This document shows, in pieces, positions 13,218 through 51,366 of a stretch of 64,000 nucleotides of DNA; the stretch's first letter is position 1, and each line of letters starts with the position of its first letter. Origin of the DNA: Amoebidium appalachense (lineage: Eukaryota; Ichthyosporea). A program made the translations under genes and the position numbers. Where the stretch lies: contig CAVNZM010000006.1 of the NCBI GenBank assembly GCA_963693365.1, positions 6,262,001 through 6,326,000 on the forward strand, read 5' to 3'. A model generated the notes under the pieces. It was given only the letters and a program-made list of their open reading frames with translations. It was not told the origin of the DNA and searched no databases.

Positions 13218-13999
13218 GAACGACAAATTAGGATCCGGGGCACGATAGTATCGTATTCAGGCCAAGTTGGTGAAAATTGCCGCTGGCTCAGGTGCTCATA
13301 TCTTTCCCTCCTCCACCCAGTTGTCAAGCAGGACTGCTTCACAGCCATTATCAACGCTGTGCCCCAGGTCACCCACCAAGTTGGCGATACATATCTTGTT
13401 GCATGCAAGCCAGGGTGTATGATCGCGGGAGCAAACGGGTGCACTTACTATCCGAACGTGGCCACGGTGTGCCATTCCATCTGGCATTACTTCGGCCCCC
13501 AAGGGTACCTGTGCCCCCACGCCATTCAGTATATTGGGACGCATGCATTCTATGCCGCGGATGTATGCGACAGATATGGTCTTACTGGCAATGCTATGAA
13601 CATTGCTTCTATTGGCGCATGGCGCTTTGTGGGTATGTTTTTTTTTTTTTTTGGGCCATATTCCACTGTCTTACTTGCACGGCCATGGATATGCCAAGAT
13701 CAGCCAAGAACTCTACTTGAGTTTATAATACAGATCTTGTACGTATACAGGTTATACCCAGATCCTCCAACCTTGCCCTGATCATGGGCATCACCTCACC
13801 AACAAACACGTGCGTGATTACGAACACAGAAATCACAGCCCCGCCATACCCAACGCATCATTCTCCCACCCACACTACAACGTTAGGAATGAGGAAAGGG
13901 AAGGAAGGAGGTAGCAAGAGAATACAAACAGAAACGTTCGCGAGTGTTATCCCAAGGCTTCCGACGAGTAGTAGCGCGTCACTCTTATCACCCCAGTAA
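8663..13999 (+). CDS. Secreted multi-exon protein, beta-helix-like N-terminus and LCCL-like domain; frame breaks present
   Basis: ATG 8663 opens a signal peptide (hydrophobic FLLVLLCL, then GAEAQ). Exons: 8663-9106, 9661-9937, about 10046-10506, 10807-10930, 11290-11458, 12224-12436, 12737-12790, about 12909-12967, 13320-13627, 13751-13999 (TAA). Most junctions keep phase. The first exon resembles a pectin-lyase-type coil (GNYVETSPI); later exons are Cys- and NxT/S-rich, as in extracellular proteins. Residues from 13320 (YLVACKPGC ... GCTYYPNVATVCHSIWHYFG) match the spacing of an LCCL domain. The frame breaks at a G5 run near 8800-8815, at CCCCCGGG near 10280 and at CCCGG near 12930; the 9937/10046 junction is also out of phase. 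These could be base-call indels or a decaying gene. The role is unknown, probably cell-surface or secreted. Confidence 0.55.
11623..12140. repeat. Dense compound homopolymer block in an intron
   Basis: Alternating T-then-G runs, a C run followed by ACC and TCC triplets and a T run, GT repeats, two more T-then-G blocks and short G-rich tails. It fills most of the intron between 11458 and 12224. Confidence 0.85.
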
Positions 14000-14415
14000 A
14001 CGCACCAATCACGTTCGGCTCTTGTTGTAAGATCTTCTCTACACAGTAAACCTAAGAGGAAGGTCAGTCCCCTTTCGATTCATATAACCCCACACAGAAA
14101 AGGTAAACTTAAAAAAACTTTGGCTAAGAGTATTTCATAACAACGTAATTTCCGCTGACGTCCATTTTCCCACACAGAAACTTGGCTAATTTGGGCATGA
14201 GAAAGATAATAAATTCCCATGTTTTTCTCAGTATTGAGAACTTGAGAGAACTTCTAGGCGCAGACGTGTTTGTTTCATTGATACGTTGGAAAATCTTAGA
14301 CGTTAGAACGAACCCATTGTGTTGGTTTTAAAACATCAACACACAAGGCAAGAGCCAAGATTTCAGAGCATACCTCCATATTTTTTTGGTGTTGCCTTAG
14401 CAGAGACGTTTGAAA
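14000..14415 (+). other. Short intergenic spacer and ARL8 5' flank
   Basis: About 415 bp separate the preceding stop codon from the ARL8 start codon. The sequence is AT-rich and unique. TTGCCTTAG just before the ATG (about 14392-14400) could be an acceptor of a 5'-UTR intron. No clear TATA box. Confidence 0.4.
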
Positions 14416-25400
<10,985 letters not shown>

Positions 25401-25531
25401 CCGCCCACTACGTGTTTATGTTTTTGGGTGTTTGTGTACATTTGGGGGTGGGATGGTTATAGTCAAACACAAACACGGGCTCCGAGACAGTGTGTGTTTG
25501 CCTGTGATGTTAGGTTTTTTTTTTTTTTGCG

Positions 25532-25565
<34 letters not shown>

Positions 25566-26038
25566 GGAGGGTTGAGAGGGGGGCGGGTGGCCAGCGGAGG
25601 TGTTTTTGTGTGGGATGGGGGAGGAGGTGGGGAAGGTATTGGTTCCACACAAGAACCAGTGGTGATTTCCCACTGTCTTTTCGTTTTCAAAGTTTTACTT
25701 CTCAACTCTTTACTCCTGGTCCAGCACAAAGCTTACACTTGCCCGTACTTTTCGCCAGTGTATACACACTGTCGCATTGGCTCTCCATCCAAGCTCCTCT
25801 GCTGCAACTACTATTGCCGCATACTGAGCTATGTCATGTTTCAAAGCCAGAAAGCGGTGTTTTCATGCACATCTGTTTCGCGTACAGTGCCACGTTTGAA
25901 TATATTACACATTTCTACATTACATCATATCTTATCGCGGCCACAACAATGCAGCAGAATCATGAAGACACCAAGCACGTCTCTTGGTTTCGTCGGCTGA
26001 TTTCTGGCCAATCAGGTCGCTGCATACCTCGTGCAGAC

Positions 26039-27533
26039 CTAGTAGTCCCATGCGGTCATTGTTGCGGTGGTGTAGTGCTCTGACTCGATGGGGGTGGGGT
26101 ACTGGCTGCTGGTGGTGGGCACGGGGTACTGGCTGCTGGTGGTGGGCACTGGGTACTGGCTGCTGCTGGTGGGCACTGGGTACTGGCTGCTGCTGGTGGG
26201 CACTGGGTACTGGCTGCTGCTGGTGGGCACTGGGTACTGGCTGGCAGTGCTGCTGGGGTACAGGTGGGAGGGGTTGCCGTTGACAAAGCGCTCTCTGTCC
26301 TGGGCCGCCAGGGGGCCGATGGGCACGGTGGGGGCAGGCAGGACACCAGGCACATCGGGGGGCAAGGGGTCGACCACGCCCTGGGGCAGCAGCACGCGGC
26401 GCTTGTAGTTGAGGTTGTTGATGGCGGCCCGCCACGGCGTCACGATGGGGATGCCCTTGCCCGTGCCCTTCTCCGACCCATCGTACCACGTCTGGCTCTT
26501 CGCCTGGTAGCCCCATGACGGTGCCTTCTCGCCGCCCATCTGGCCCTCCCCGTCCTGTTTCTCCCCGTCCTGTTTCTCCCCCGAGGCGCCACCGCCCATG
26601 GCCGAGGATGGGCCGCCGACAATCTGGGCCTGGACGTTGCGGATGGTGGTGGCCACCCAGTCCACAAAGGCCGGCACAAACGTGTAGACGTCCATGCGCA
26701 GGCGGTTGGGGGGGCTCACGTGCACACACGTCGAGCCCCGAGTACGACACAATGCCGACCTGGCAGGGCCGGTCGATGGGCCGGTCGCCCAGCCGGTCGG
26801 TGCCTTCGTTGAAGAGCGCCCCCCGCTGTCGCCCCGGCAGATGCTCACGTCCACCCCCCCGGCACAGATCTTGATCATGAGGGTGGGGTCGATGGTGGGG
26901 TCCTGGGTGAAGGCGCGGCAGGTGGCGGCGCCAAAGGCGGCAAAGAGGGCGTGGTTGAGGTGGGTGGGGAAGTCGATGGGCTGCGCCTGGTTGGTCTCTG
27001 CCAGTGCGCCCCAGCCGTAGACCTCAAAGCCCGTGCGGGTGGCCTCCTGCGGGGTGGGCCAGTTGGGGAAGGGGCCGGCATGCAGGCGCATGTAGGAGCC
27101 CTCGGGCAGGAAGACGGGGGCGTTGAGGCGCACGAGGGCAATGTCGCCAAAGGACTCGACGACGCCGGGCTGGTATGTGGGGTGGATGATGAACTTGGGC
27201 CGCCTGGCGCACGGGGAACTGCACGGGCCGCGGCAGGTCCAGGCCGCCAATGGCCACCGTGTGGCCCGTCTGCATGTCGCAGTGCGCGGCCGTCAGCACC
27301 CACTCGGGGTTGACCAGCGCCCCCCCGCAGTAGTGCCCACGCTGCGCCGTGCCGGCGTTGGCCGGGTTCTAGAAGCTGGCCATCCACGGCCGCGCCCGGC
27401 TGGCCTGGGCGCCGTTGAAGATGCGGCCCTGAGGGTCGGTGCCGTTGAGCGAGAAGGGCAGCCAGGCCCCGCGCACCGACCCGAGCGCCACGGCCAGCAG
27501 CGCCGACGGGAGAAGCATGTTGGTGCCCACCAT
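26039..27533 (-). pseudogene. S1 (chymotrypsin-like) serine protease pseudogene, copy A
   Basis: Intronless copy of the proteases at 51367 and 58899, read on the minus strand from ATG 27533-27531 to TAG at 26041-26039. It is broken by a nonsense codon (CAG to TAG, 27371-27369, within MASFQNP) and by a one-base insertion in CCCAAGTTC (about 27195). It shares the six-base run after the catalytic Ser (C run 26819-26824 on the + strand) with the other copies, but a seven-base run at 26708-26714 (six in the others) returns it to the original frame. Catalytic HC and GDSGG motifs and the YPVPT tail repeats (five plus one) remain. Similarity stops right at the start codon upstream, so promoter and 5' UTR are missing. 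The 3' flank is shared to about 25450, where AATAAA has become AGTAAA. Confidence 0.85.
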
Positions 27534-29345
27534 TGTGTTCAAGCAGAGAACACGACGGTAGTACTGATGGAGCTGTACTGTGCGGTATACGTACTCGCTA
27601 GCTGCCACACAGTGCGGGAGGCTGTGAGAGTGTATGATGGGAGAGAAGCAGCTGTGGCCGAGTTGGTGTTGAATGGAACACCTCTGTAACCTTTGATAGC
27701 TGCCGAGTGTAACAATTATGCAATCACACCCCTACGCGTAGTACTATCTCGGTCACCCGTGGCAGCATGATTAACTTTGTCTCACTCGCACCCTAAAGCA
27801 CTAATTGCAATTGATTGATTTCTGATTCAATGCATAACTCGATCGTGCTACACAGAGGCACACACCTGTGCAGGCAGAGCTGTACATGGGCCAGAGAGCT
27901 TGACGCTTGTGCAAAGGAAATATCGATGTAACTCAACAGGCAAAGAACCCAATCAAAGCGTACCACAGACATGAGGCCTAAGTGGCCTAGTCATGGCGTA
28001 TGAGTGGGTATACATAGAAAAGTTCAAATTTAAATTGGCCCGTGGCACTCATCACCCGCATGAAGTTCACCCAGATAATTACGTATACATACGTGTATAC
28101 ATCGTATCATTGTGACAGCGAGCACAGAAAGAAATATAGCTAGCTAGTAGGGGAGCATAAAATCACTTTCACCTGCTGAGCGTATGGAGTGCTTCGAAAA
28201 ACTTTAGCCTGACATGGTGAAACAGTGTGATCTGTGTGCAGGGCTTTTCGTGCTTTCTCGCGAGTCGGACACAGATCACTGACCATAACTCTCGTTGGTC
28301 GACACGTCACATGCGTGCACAGATCTAGAAGACTAGGGAGAGATTTTCACCCCAACACACATGGGGTGAGCGGATTGAGAGTAAATAGTGACATCAAGTA
28401 CTGTAACTCAAAATAACGATGTCACAGTACATCATCACACAACGCCACGCTGCACAATTCGCTCCTGATCCCAATATTTTGTTGCCAAGGCAGGTTGCGG
28501 GCCCGCGGCCGGCGCAGTCGCGTATATATACGTAGTTCGCGTGCACATAGGTCGTGTTGTTTTCATACAAAACCTTGATGTTTCGGAAGCTACCATGCAT
28601 TAGCCTCTTACTTTAGTTGGTTTTGAAAATCATCAGCAGAAGATGCAGCATTGTCAAGTACATGTGGCATGTACATGTGTGGTACGTCAGATCTTCAGCG
28701 GCTCAGCCTTTGTTATGGTTACCATATTTGGCTAAAGAGTAGATGACACTTACCGCCATTTGATTGGTAGAATTTAACAGACGTGGTGTGATTGGATTAC
28801 GTCATCCAGCTACGGAACGTGCGTGAGCACTATATATTCGATCATCCGGCAATGTAGAGCCGCTAGAGTGCTTACAAAACATTGATAATATTTCAATAAC
28901 CATTTGTATGAAAAAGCTTAAAAATGTGATAAAAGAGCCTACAAGAGGAAGTAGAGGATAGGAAGGGCTATGAGGGGCGGCGGGGAGATCGACGCGTCAC
29001 GCGAATGGCAGAACTTGAGTGATCTGACCAGATCTGGCCCAATGTGCACCAAAAGATGACCCTCATTTTGATTGGCTCGTTTTCCACCCGTGCAGATATA
29101 TGTACACACACAAACCCATTCTCTGTTTCACACTTCTGCCAAACTGATAGCCTAAAAATGTATATGTACTAGTGTAATCCTTCTGAAGAGACATAAGTAC
29201 CAACAAGCGTTTGCAGATGTCTACACAGACATCAAAAAAACGCCAGCTGAATTCGTGAAACCTTTGTGAAAAAAAAGTTTTCTGCATACCGCTCTAAAAA
29301 GTTCTGCTGTTTTGCACTGGCCTCTACTTTACATTTGTGCTCAAA
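27534..29345. other. Intergenic region, no supported gene
   Basis: Unique, AT-balanced DNA with few simple repeats, unlike most of the window. CCAAT-type sites (ATTGG near 28763, 28793, 29070) and TATA-like stretches (CTATATATTC near 28831; AGATATATG near 29094) lie upstream of the gene at 29346 and may belong to its promoter. Confidence 0.45.
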
Positions 29346-30699
29346 ATGTTGCACACAACGCCCACCCTCGTGCTTTTCGCAGCCACCCTTTCCATTTCTG
29401 CCATTACCACCACGGAAGCATGGCCCCACTCAAACCACCACAGATTTATAATTAAAACCCACGAACAACCCCAACCCGCACCATCCCCTTTCTCGAGCTC
29501 CAACTGTCCGGCCACGTGCTCACAAGGAGTTTCCGTTGGCAGCACATGTGCACAAAGTCTTTCTTCTGCGGTTTCCAGCGCAAACGACGGAGGCACCATT
29601 TACATTCACCAAAACATCAACACAGACAGCGAAATCCCCATCGGGCAAAAGTCGCTCACTTTTTTGGGGTGTGGGGGGGTCACAACACCAACGGTTTCGC
29701 TGGCGGCCGACCTTCCCTACGGGGCGATTTTCCGTGTGAAGGCACAGCAGAAACAGAGCATCTCTTTTTCAAACATAAACTTTTTCAGGGCTTCAAACAA
29801 CTACGGCTCTTTCCTTCGCACTCCAGAGCTCGGAGACGGGGAGTTCCCTGAGGACGTCAACTACGAACAGACCGACCTGCACATTTCCGGGTGCAAGTTT
29901 TCAAATTTCAAGACCCAGGCGCGCGGTGGGGGGGCTCTATTCGTCGGACGTGCAGGCACGGTCAGCATCACCAACAGCGTATTTGAAAATTCCGTCGCTA
30001 CACGACACCCCGAGAACAAGCTGAGGTGGGAGTCGGGCGGTGGGGCTGTGTGGATTCGTGAAGTTACTGGTAGCATTACAATCGACGGCACAACATTCAG
30101 AGGAAACACGCACGAATTTCAGCACGGAAACGGGGGTGCTCTTTGTGTTGAAAATGTGTTTGGGGGGGCTTCGGTCACGTTTGCCCCTGGGACCGCTTTT
30201 GCAGATAACCGCGCACCCGGCGGGGGGGGCTCTATACATTGGCTTGATCGAGGGAAATTTCAAGACAGAGGCAACCTTTGAAAACAACGAAAACATTCAG
30301 GGGTGGGGTACCCGCGGTGGCGCCATGTGGGTCCAAAACATAATAGGTGGTACCATGCAAATTGGCGGAAAATTTATCGGCAACAAGGCCATGATTGACT
30401 CGGCAAAGAGCGGAGGCGGAAAGGGTCGGGGGGGTGCCATTGCGACAAACATCATTCGAAATTCCGAAGTGGAGGTCATGGCCGAATTTACTGAGAATGA
30501 ATCGCTCGGGGGGGCTTCAGTGTGGGACGGGCTGTCCCATGGTGGGGCTCTTAGGGGGTCGACGATGATATTTCAGGGTAGCAGCCTCAACGGCAATAAA
30601 GCCGGCAGAGGATTGGCTGTGCGAATCAACAGAGCATCTGCGGGGGTTATTTCGCTGACAGAGCAGCGCATGCAGGGAAATACCGTTATCCTGCGCTAG
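29346..30699 (+). CDS. Secreted beta-helix protein with GGA[LIV]/FxxN (chlamydial PMP-like) repeats, one frame break
   Basis: A single exon from ATG 29346 to the stop ending at 30699, about 450 residues if the break is bridged. The first ~26 residues form a signal peptide (LVLFAATLSI, then TTEAW). The rest carries repeated GGA motifs (GGALFV, GGAVWI, GGALCV, GGALYI, GGAMWV, GGAIAT, GGALRG) alternating with FxxN motifs (FENS, FRGN, FADN, FENN, FIGN, FTEN), the pairing that defines polymorphic-membrane-protein repeats, which fold as right-handed beta-helices. A run of eight G at 30222-30229, where seven would keep frame, splits it into 29346-30281 and a downstream part to 30699; the repeats continue in the second frame. 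It is probably exported to the surface or outside. The ligand is unknown. No intron, unlike most neighbours. Confidence 0.75.
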
Positions 30700-31676
30700 A
30701 TATATTGGAGATTTATGCAAAATTTCCAGTCTTTCGAATTTTTTTAAAGAGCATGTGTTTTATTTTTAAGATTCTGTGTCTTGTGTGAAGCCGTATATGG
30801 TTATGAATAAGCGTGCGTATTTTTGTTGTTCTTTTTAAAAAACTTTTTAGGCATGAGCTTCAGATTCGTTACGTTTTACCCTAAAAAAAAAAAAGTTTTA
30901 CCCTCGTTTGTGTGTGTTCAATGCACCACATACAAACAACTCATAAAAATATGACGCGAATATTGTACACGGCCATTTTATTTGTTACATACCACGGACT
31001 GATTTGGTCACTTACGGAAAACAGAGCTCTATGAAACACAGACATAGGCATACGTATCCAGGCTCGACGGTAAACGGAAAATAAACCGAATAACCGTCTA
31101 ACCCCATGTATCTCGTTTTATCCTTACAAGTTCACAACTACGGTAAATCTATGTATGTGATCTATTACTAATTTCACAAAGCATCAAACATTCAACAAGG
31201 GTATTGTTACCAACGAACGACCACTTAGCACATAAATTCATGTCGTGCATCATCAAGCAGGGCATATTCATTCATTCATTCATTCATTTATCTACCTTGC
31301 ACGTTACACTAGTCAGTATCCAAAATAAAGATATGTGTGTGAGGGTGCAAATGCAACGCCCAAGGGAGAGTTGGTGTGTCTGTCTATACACACGTATGTG
31401 TGGTGTATGCGGCGTCGTGCGCATGCACACAGTTATGTTGAATTCACTACCTGCACTATTGGTGCAACTACTGTGTGCACATACACTCTAATGCTATTCT
31501 TTCCGTGTGCTTGCTGGATCTAAGGATCAGCGCAGAATAACCAACGGACGACAGACAGGGGGGAGAGAGAGAGAGAAAGGAAGAAAGAGGGTGTGTGAGG
31601 GCGCGCGCGTGCGTGTGTGTGTGTGTCTGTGTGTGTGTGTGTGTGTGTTTGTGTGTCCCAGCATGGATGTGCCCCT

Positions 31677-31707
<31 letters not shown>

Positions 31708-31764
31708 TCTCAAACAAAAAAAGGGTGGGTGGGGTGGGGTGGGGGGTGGGGGGGGGGGGGGGGG

Positions 31765-31800
<36 letters not shown>

Positions 31801-31968
31801 AAGAGAGAGACCAAGAGGAGGGGGATGACGGGGTAGCGAGGGTGTGTGTGTGCGTGTGTGTGTCTCGTGTGCGTGTGTGTGTGTGTGGGGGGAGGGGGGG
31901 GGGGGGGGGGAATAGGGAACTTGACAGGTAAAAAAAAACAAAAAAAAAACAGAACACAGTGCACCAGT
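30700..31968. other. Intergenic region between convergent genes
   Basis: Unique AT-rich DNA to about 31500 with an (ATTC)n patch at 31267-31290, then a GT tract, a C run (31675-31705) and a G/GA tract (31741-31796). No coding sequence supported. It holds the 3' ends of the beta-helix gene (+) and the EME1 gene (-). Confidence 0.5.
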
Positions 31969-48948
<16,980 letters not shown>

Positions 48949-49289
48949 TTTCCCACCGCGGCCCCTTGCCGCTGCACCTATTTTTCCCCCTTACCTATCC
49001 ACATAAAACAAGGCCTTACACACAGGCCACCCTATAGAAACTAAGTGGAGATTTTGCTTAAGTAATGGTGTTGAAGTTGTGATGATATGCACGTGCGCCC
49101 TATCTAAGTTGGTGTTTTGTGCAAACGTCTTGTTGCTTGAACACACGCCTCGCGCCCTAACCTTCTGGCCGTACACGCCCGACTCTAATGGTCTGCTTTT
49201 CCCCTCTGTTCGGCTCTGTTCGGCTTGGCTGACTCGGGGGAGAGCCGAGACACGGCCCTCTGTGTTCAGATGGCCGTGGCCGAGGAGGG

Positions 49290-49350
49290 CGGCAAATTTT
49301 CGCGCCAAATTTTTTATTTCACCAATCAGCGCGCGCTAAATGACGTCATA
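49290..49350. promoter_or_regulatory. Promoter-like cluster: E2F-like, CCAAT and CRE sites
   Basis: Within 60 bp lie TTTTCGCGCCAAA (E2F-type), CACCAATCAGCGCGCGC (CCAAT box plus GC-rich palindrome) and TGACGTCA (CRE). It is about 350 bp upstream of the predicted EME1 start at 48948 (minus strand), where S-phase control would suit a recombination gene. A diverged copy lies at 57460-57515, so the block also belongs to the duplicated protease flank. Site names follow consensus only. Confidence 0.5.
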
Positions 49351-49678
49351 TCCCCAGGAGGCCCTCGAAGGCCGCGCCCCTTAGCAGCTGCCGCGGTGTG
49401 ACATTGGGGTGAACCGTGGCAGGTGTGAGACTGTGTGAGACGCCAATGAACAGCCTGTGACCATGATTGTGCAATGCGAGAGAACGTTGGGGTGCTTCCT
49501 TTTCTCAGTATGCGACAGCTTTCTTTAGCCCTGCCAGCTGCAACTTTAACTATCAGTCATTATTCGGATGAACTTGAATGTGCAATTGCGCCCTCTAGAG
49601 ATCTGGACTCTCTCTCTCTCGCTCTCCCTCTCTCTCTCTCTCTCCCCCCCCCCCCCCCCCCCCCCCCCTCCCTCCCTA

Positions 49679-50323
49679 TTTTTTTTTATTTTATTTTTTT
49701 ATTTTATCCCGTTTCACTCCCGGCGAGGCACTGCCTCAGGGGAGCTTACCGTCTTCCGCCTAGACACAGATCGTACACGGTATAGCACATAGCACACTCA
49801 TAAGTCAGGATTCTAATTGACCCCAACTGGCACTATTTTAGTTACGCCTTATCCCACGGTTCTAGCCGCAGCAACGCTAGTGGGGAAGTGAGCACAGCTC
49901 ACTTTAACAACACCAGCCGGGAGCGACCCGGGACACATACACAAACATAAAGACTTGAAAGGGGAAGACCCCATGCCCAGGACGCTGACCCGAACCGTGG
50001 CCGGTGACTCGGGTTGGTCTCCCACTTGAACGTTGGGCTGGGATGCCCAAGCGGCGCGCCGTCGACGTCAGAGGGCCGGTGCTGTTCATGACGTCATGTC
50101 GTGCGGCCGGATGATAACAAATTGGTGGTGCTGCTTGACGTGGTCTGGGGTGATGGCTTCTAGGCAAGGCCTCCTAAATAGCACACCATTTAGGAGGCCT
50201 TGCTTCTAGGGGACGGCCAGACCAATGGACCGTCGAGGCAGAAAAATCGGAAGTAATCAGGATCGATCCTGCGACTTTGAGCTTGACACGCAGAGATCTT
50301 ACCATTGCACCAACCCGCCCCCA
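49679..50323 (-). mobile_element. tRNA-derived SINE with pol III boxes, A-rich tail and 13-bp target-site duplication
   Basis: On the minus strand the 5' end has an A box TGGTGCAATGG (50312-50302) and a B box GATCGATCC (50268-50260), both exact matches to the pol III consensus with tRNA-like spacing. The body is about 550 bp, includes a perfect 16-bp hairpin (50164-50203), and ends CGGGATAAAAT with an A-rich tail at 49679-49709. CCCTCCCTCCCTA flanks both ends (49666-49678 and 50324-50336). The 3' ~90 bp resemble the fragments at 33020-33250 and 54262-54412. The equivalent interval of the second protease copy (57.7-58.4 kb) lacks it, so insertion after the duplication is likely. Confidence 0.8.
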
Positions 50324-50582
50324 CCCTCCCTCCCTACCTCCCTCCCTCCCTCTCTCCCTCCCTCCCTCTCCCCCCCCCTGCCTCCCTGCCTCCCTGCCTC
50401 CCTCCCTCCCTCCCTCCCTCCCTCCCTCCCTCCCTAGCTCCCTCCCTCCCTCCCTCCCTCCCTCCCTCCCTCCCTCCGTCCGTCCGTCCTTCCAACCCTC
50501 CCTCCCTCCCTCCCTCCCTCCCTCCCTCCCTCCCTCCCTCCCTCCCTCCCTCCCTCCCTCCCTCCCTCCCTCCCTCCCTCCC
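50324..50582. repeat. (CCCT)n array
   Basis: About 60 tetramer units with GCCT, AGCT and GTCC variants, followed by CT and C tracts to about 50833. Upstream of the second protease gene. Confidence 0.9.
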
Positions 50583-50648
50583 TCTTTTTTCTCTCTCTCT
50601 CTCTCTCTCCCTCTCCCTCTCTCTCTCCCTCTCCCTCTCCCTCTCTCT

Positions 50649-50693
<45 letters not shown>

Positions 50694-50784
50694 CCCCCCC
50701 CCCCCCCCCCCCCCCCGCCTCTCTCCCTCCCTCCCTCCCCCCTCCTCTCTCTCTTTCGCTTTCTCTCGCTTTCTTTACCCCCCC

Positions 50785-50835
<51 letters not shown>

Positions 50836-51213
50836 CGGGGCCCCCTCTCCCTCAAGATTCTCTCTGCTCTTACCATCCCCTCGCTTGTTTTTTGGGGGGG
50901 GTTGTTTTTTTCTTTTGGCCGTTCGTTTCTTTCAGCCCAAAGCCCCCTCGTCTGCTCGCTCGAGCCCCTCCTCTAGATCTCATTCTGAGCGGCTGAGTAT
51001 CATATTGTAAAAAATCATAAGACATATGTAATCAGTGACGACCTACAGTCAATGAAAGTTCAAGAAAGTGACACTCGTAACGCAAAATGCGATGAAATTT
51101 CTGGCCGTGAATCCCTGCTACTTTTTATGGCATATGCATGGTGCGCGCACGCACGTGCGATTCGATAACACCACTTGGGTCACAAGCTTTCAGACCCTAC
51201 TTGTCATTTCCCC

Positions 51214-51220
51214 TATAAAA
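51214..51220 (+). promoter_or_regulatory. TATA box of protease gene B
   Basis: TATAAAA 153 bp before the start codon. Surrounding sequence, including CAACCTCAGTCTACTGCCA about 30 bp downstream (a likely initiation region), is conserved in the other intact copy. Confidence 0.65.
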
Positions 51221-51366
51221 AACCCTCATGCGAGCCAGCCAACCTCAGTCTACTGCCATTTGTCTCACTAGGCACACCCACAGGCACTTGCCCAGTGACC
51301 CAGGTAGTAGTCACTCAGTCTGGTTGAATATTAGTTAGCAACAGCATCTTTTCGACAGTAGTCACA

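Noticed and set aside
50250-50322. A functional tRNA gene on the minus strand
   Set aside because: A and B boxes fit, but acceptor and T stems do not pair properly and the sequence continues into a SINE body with tail and target duplication.
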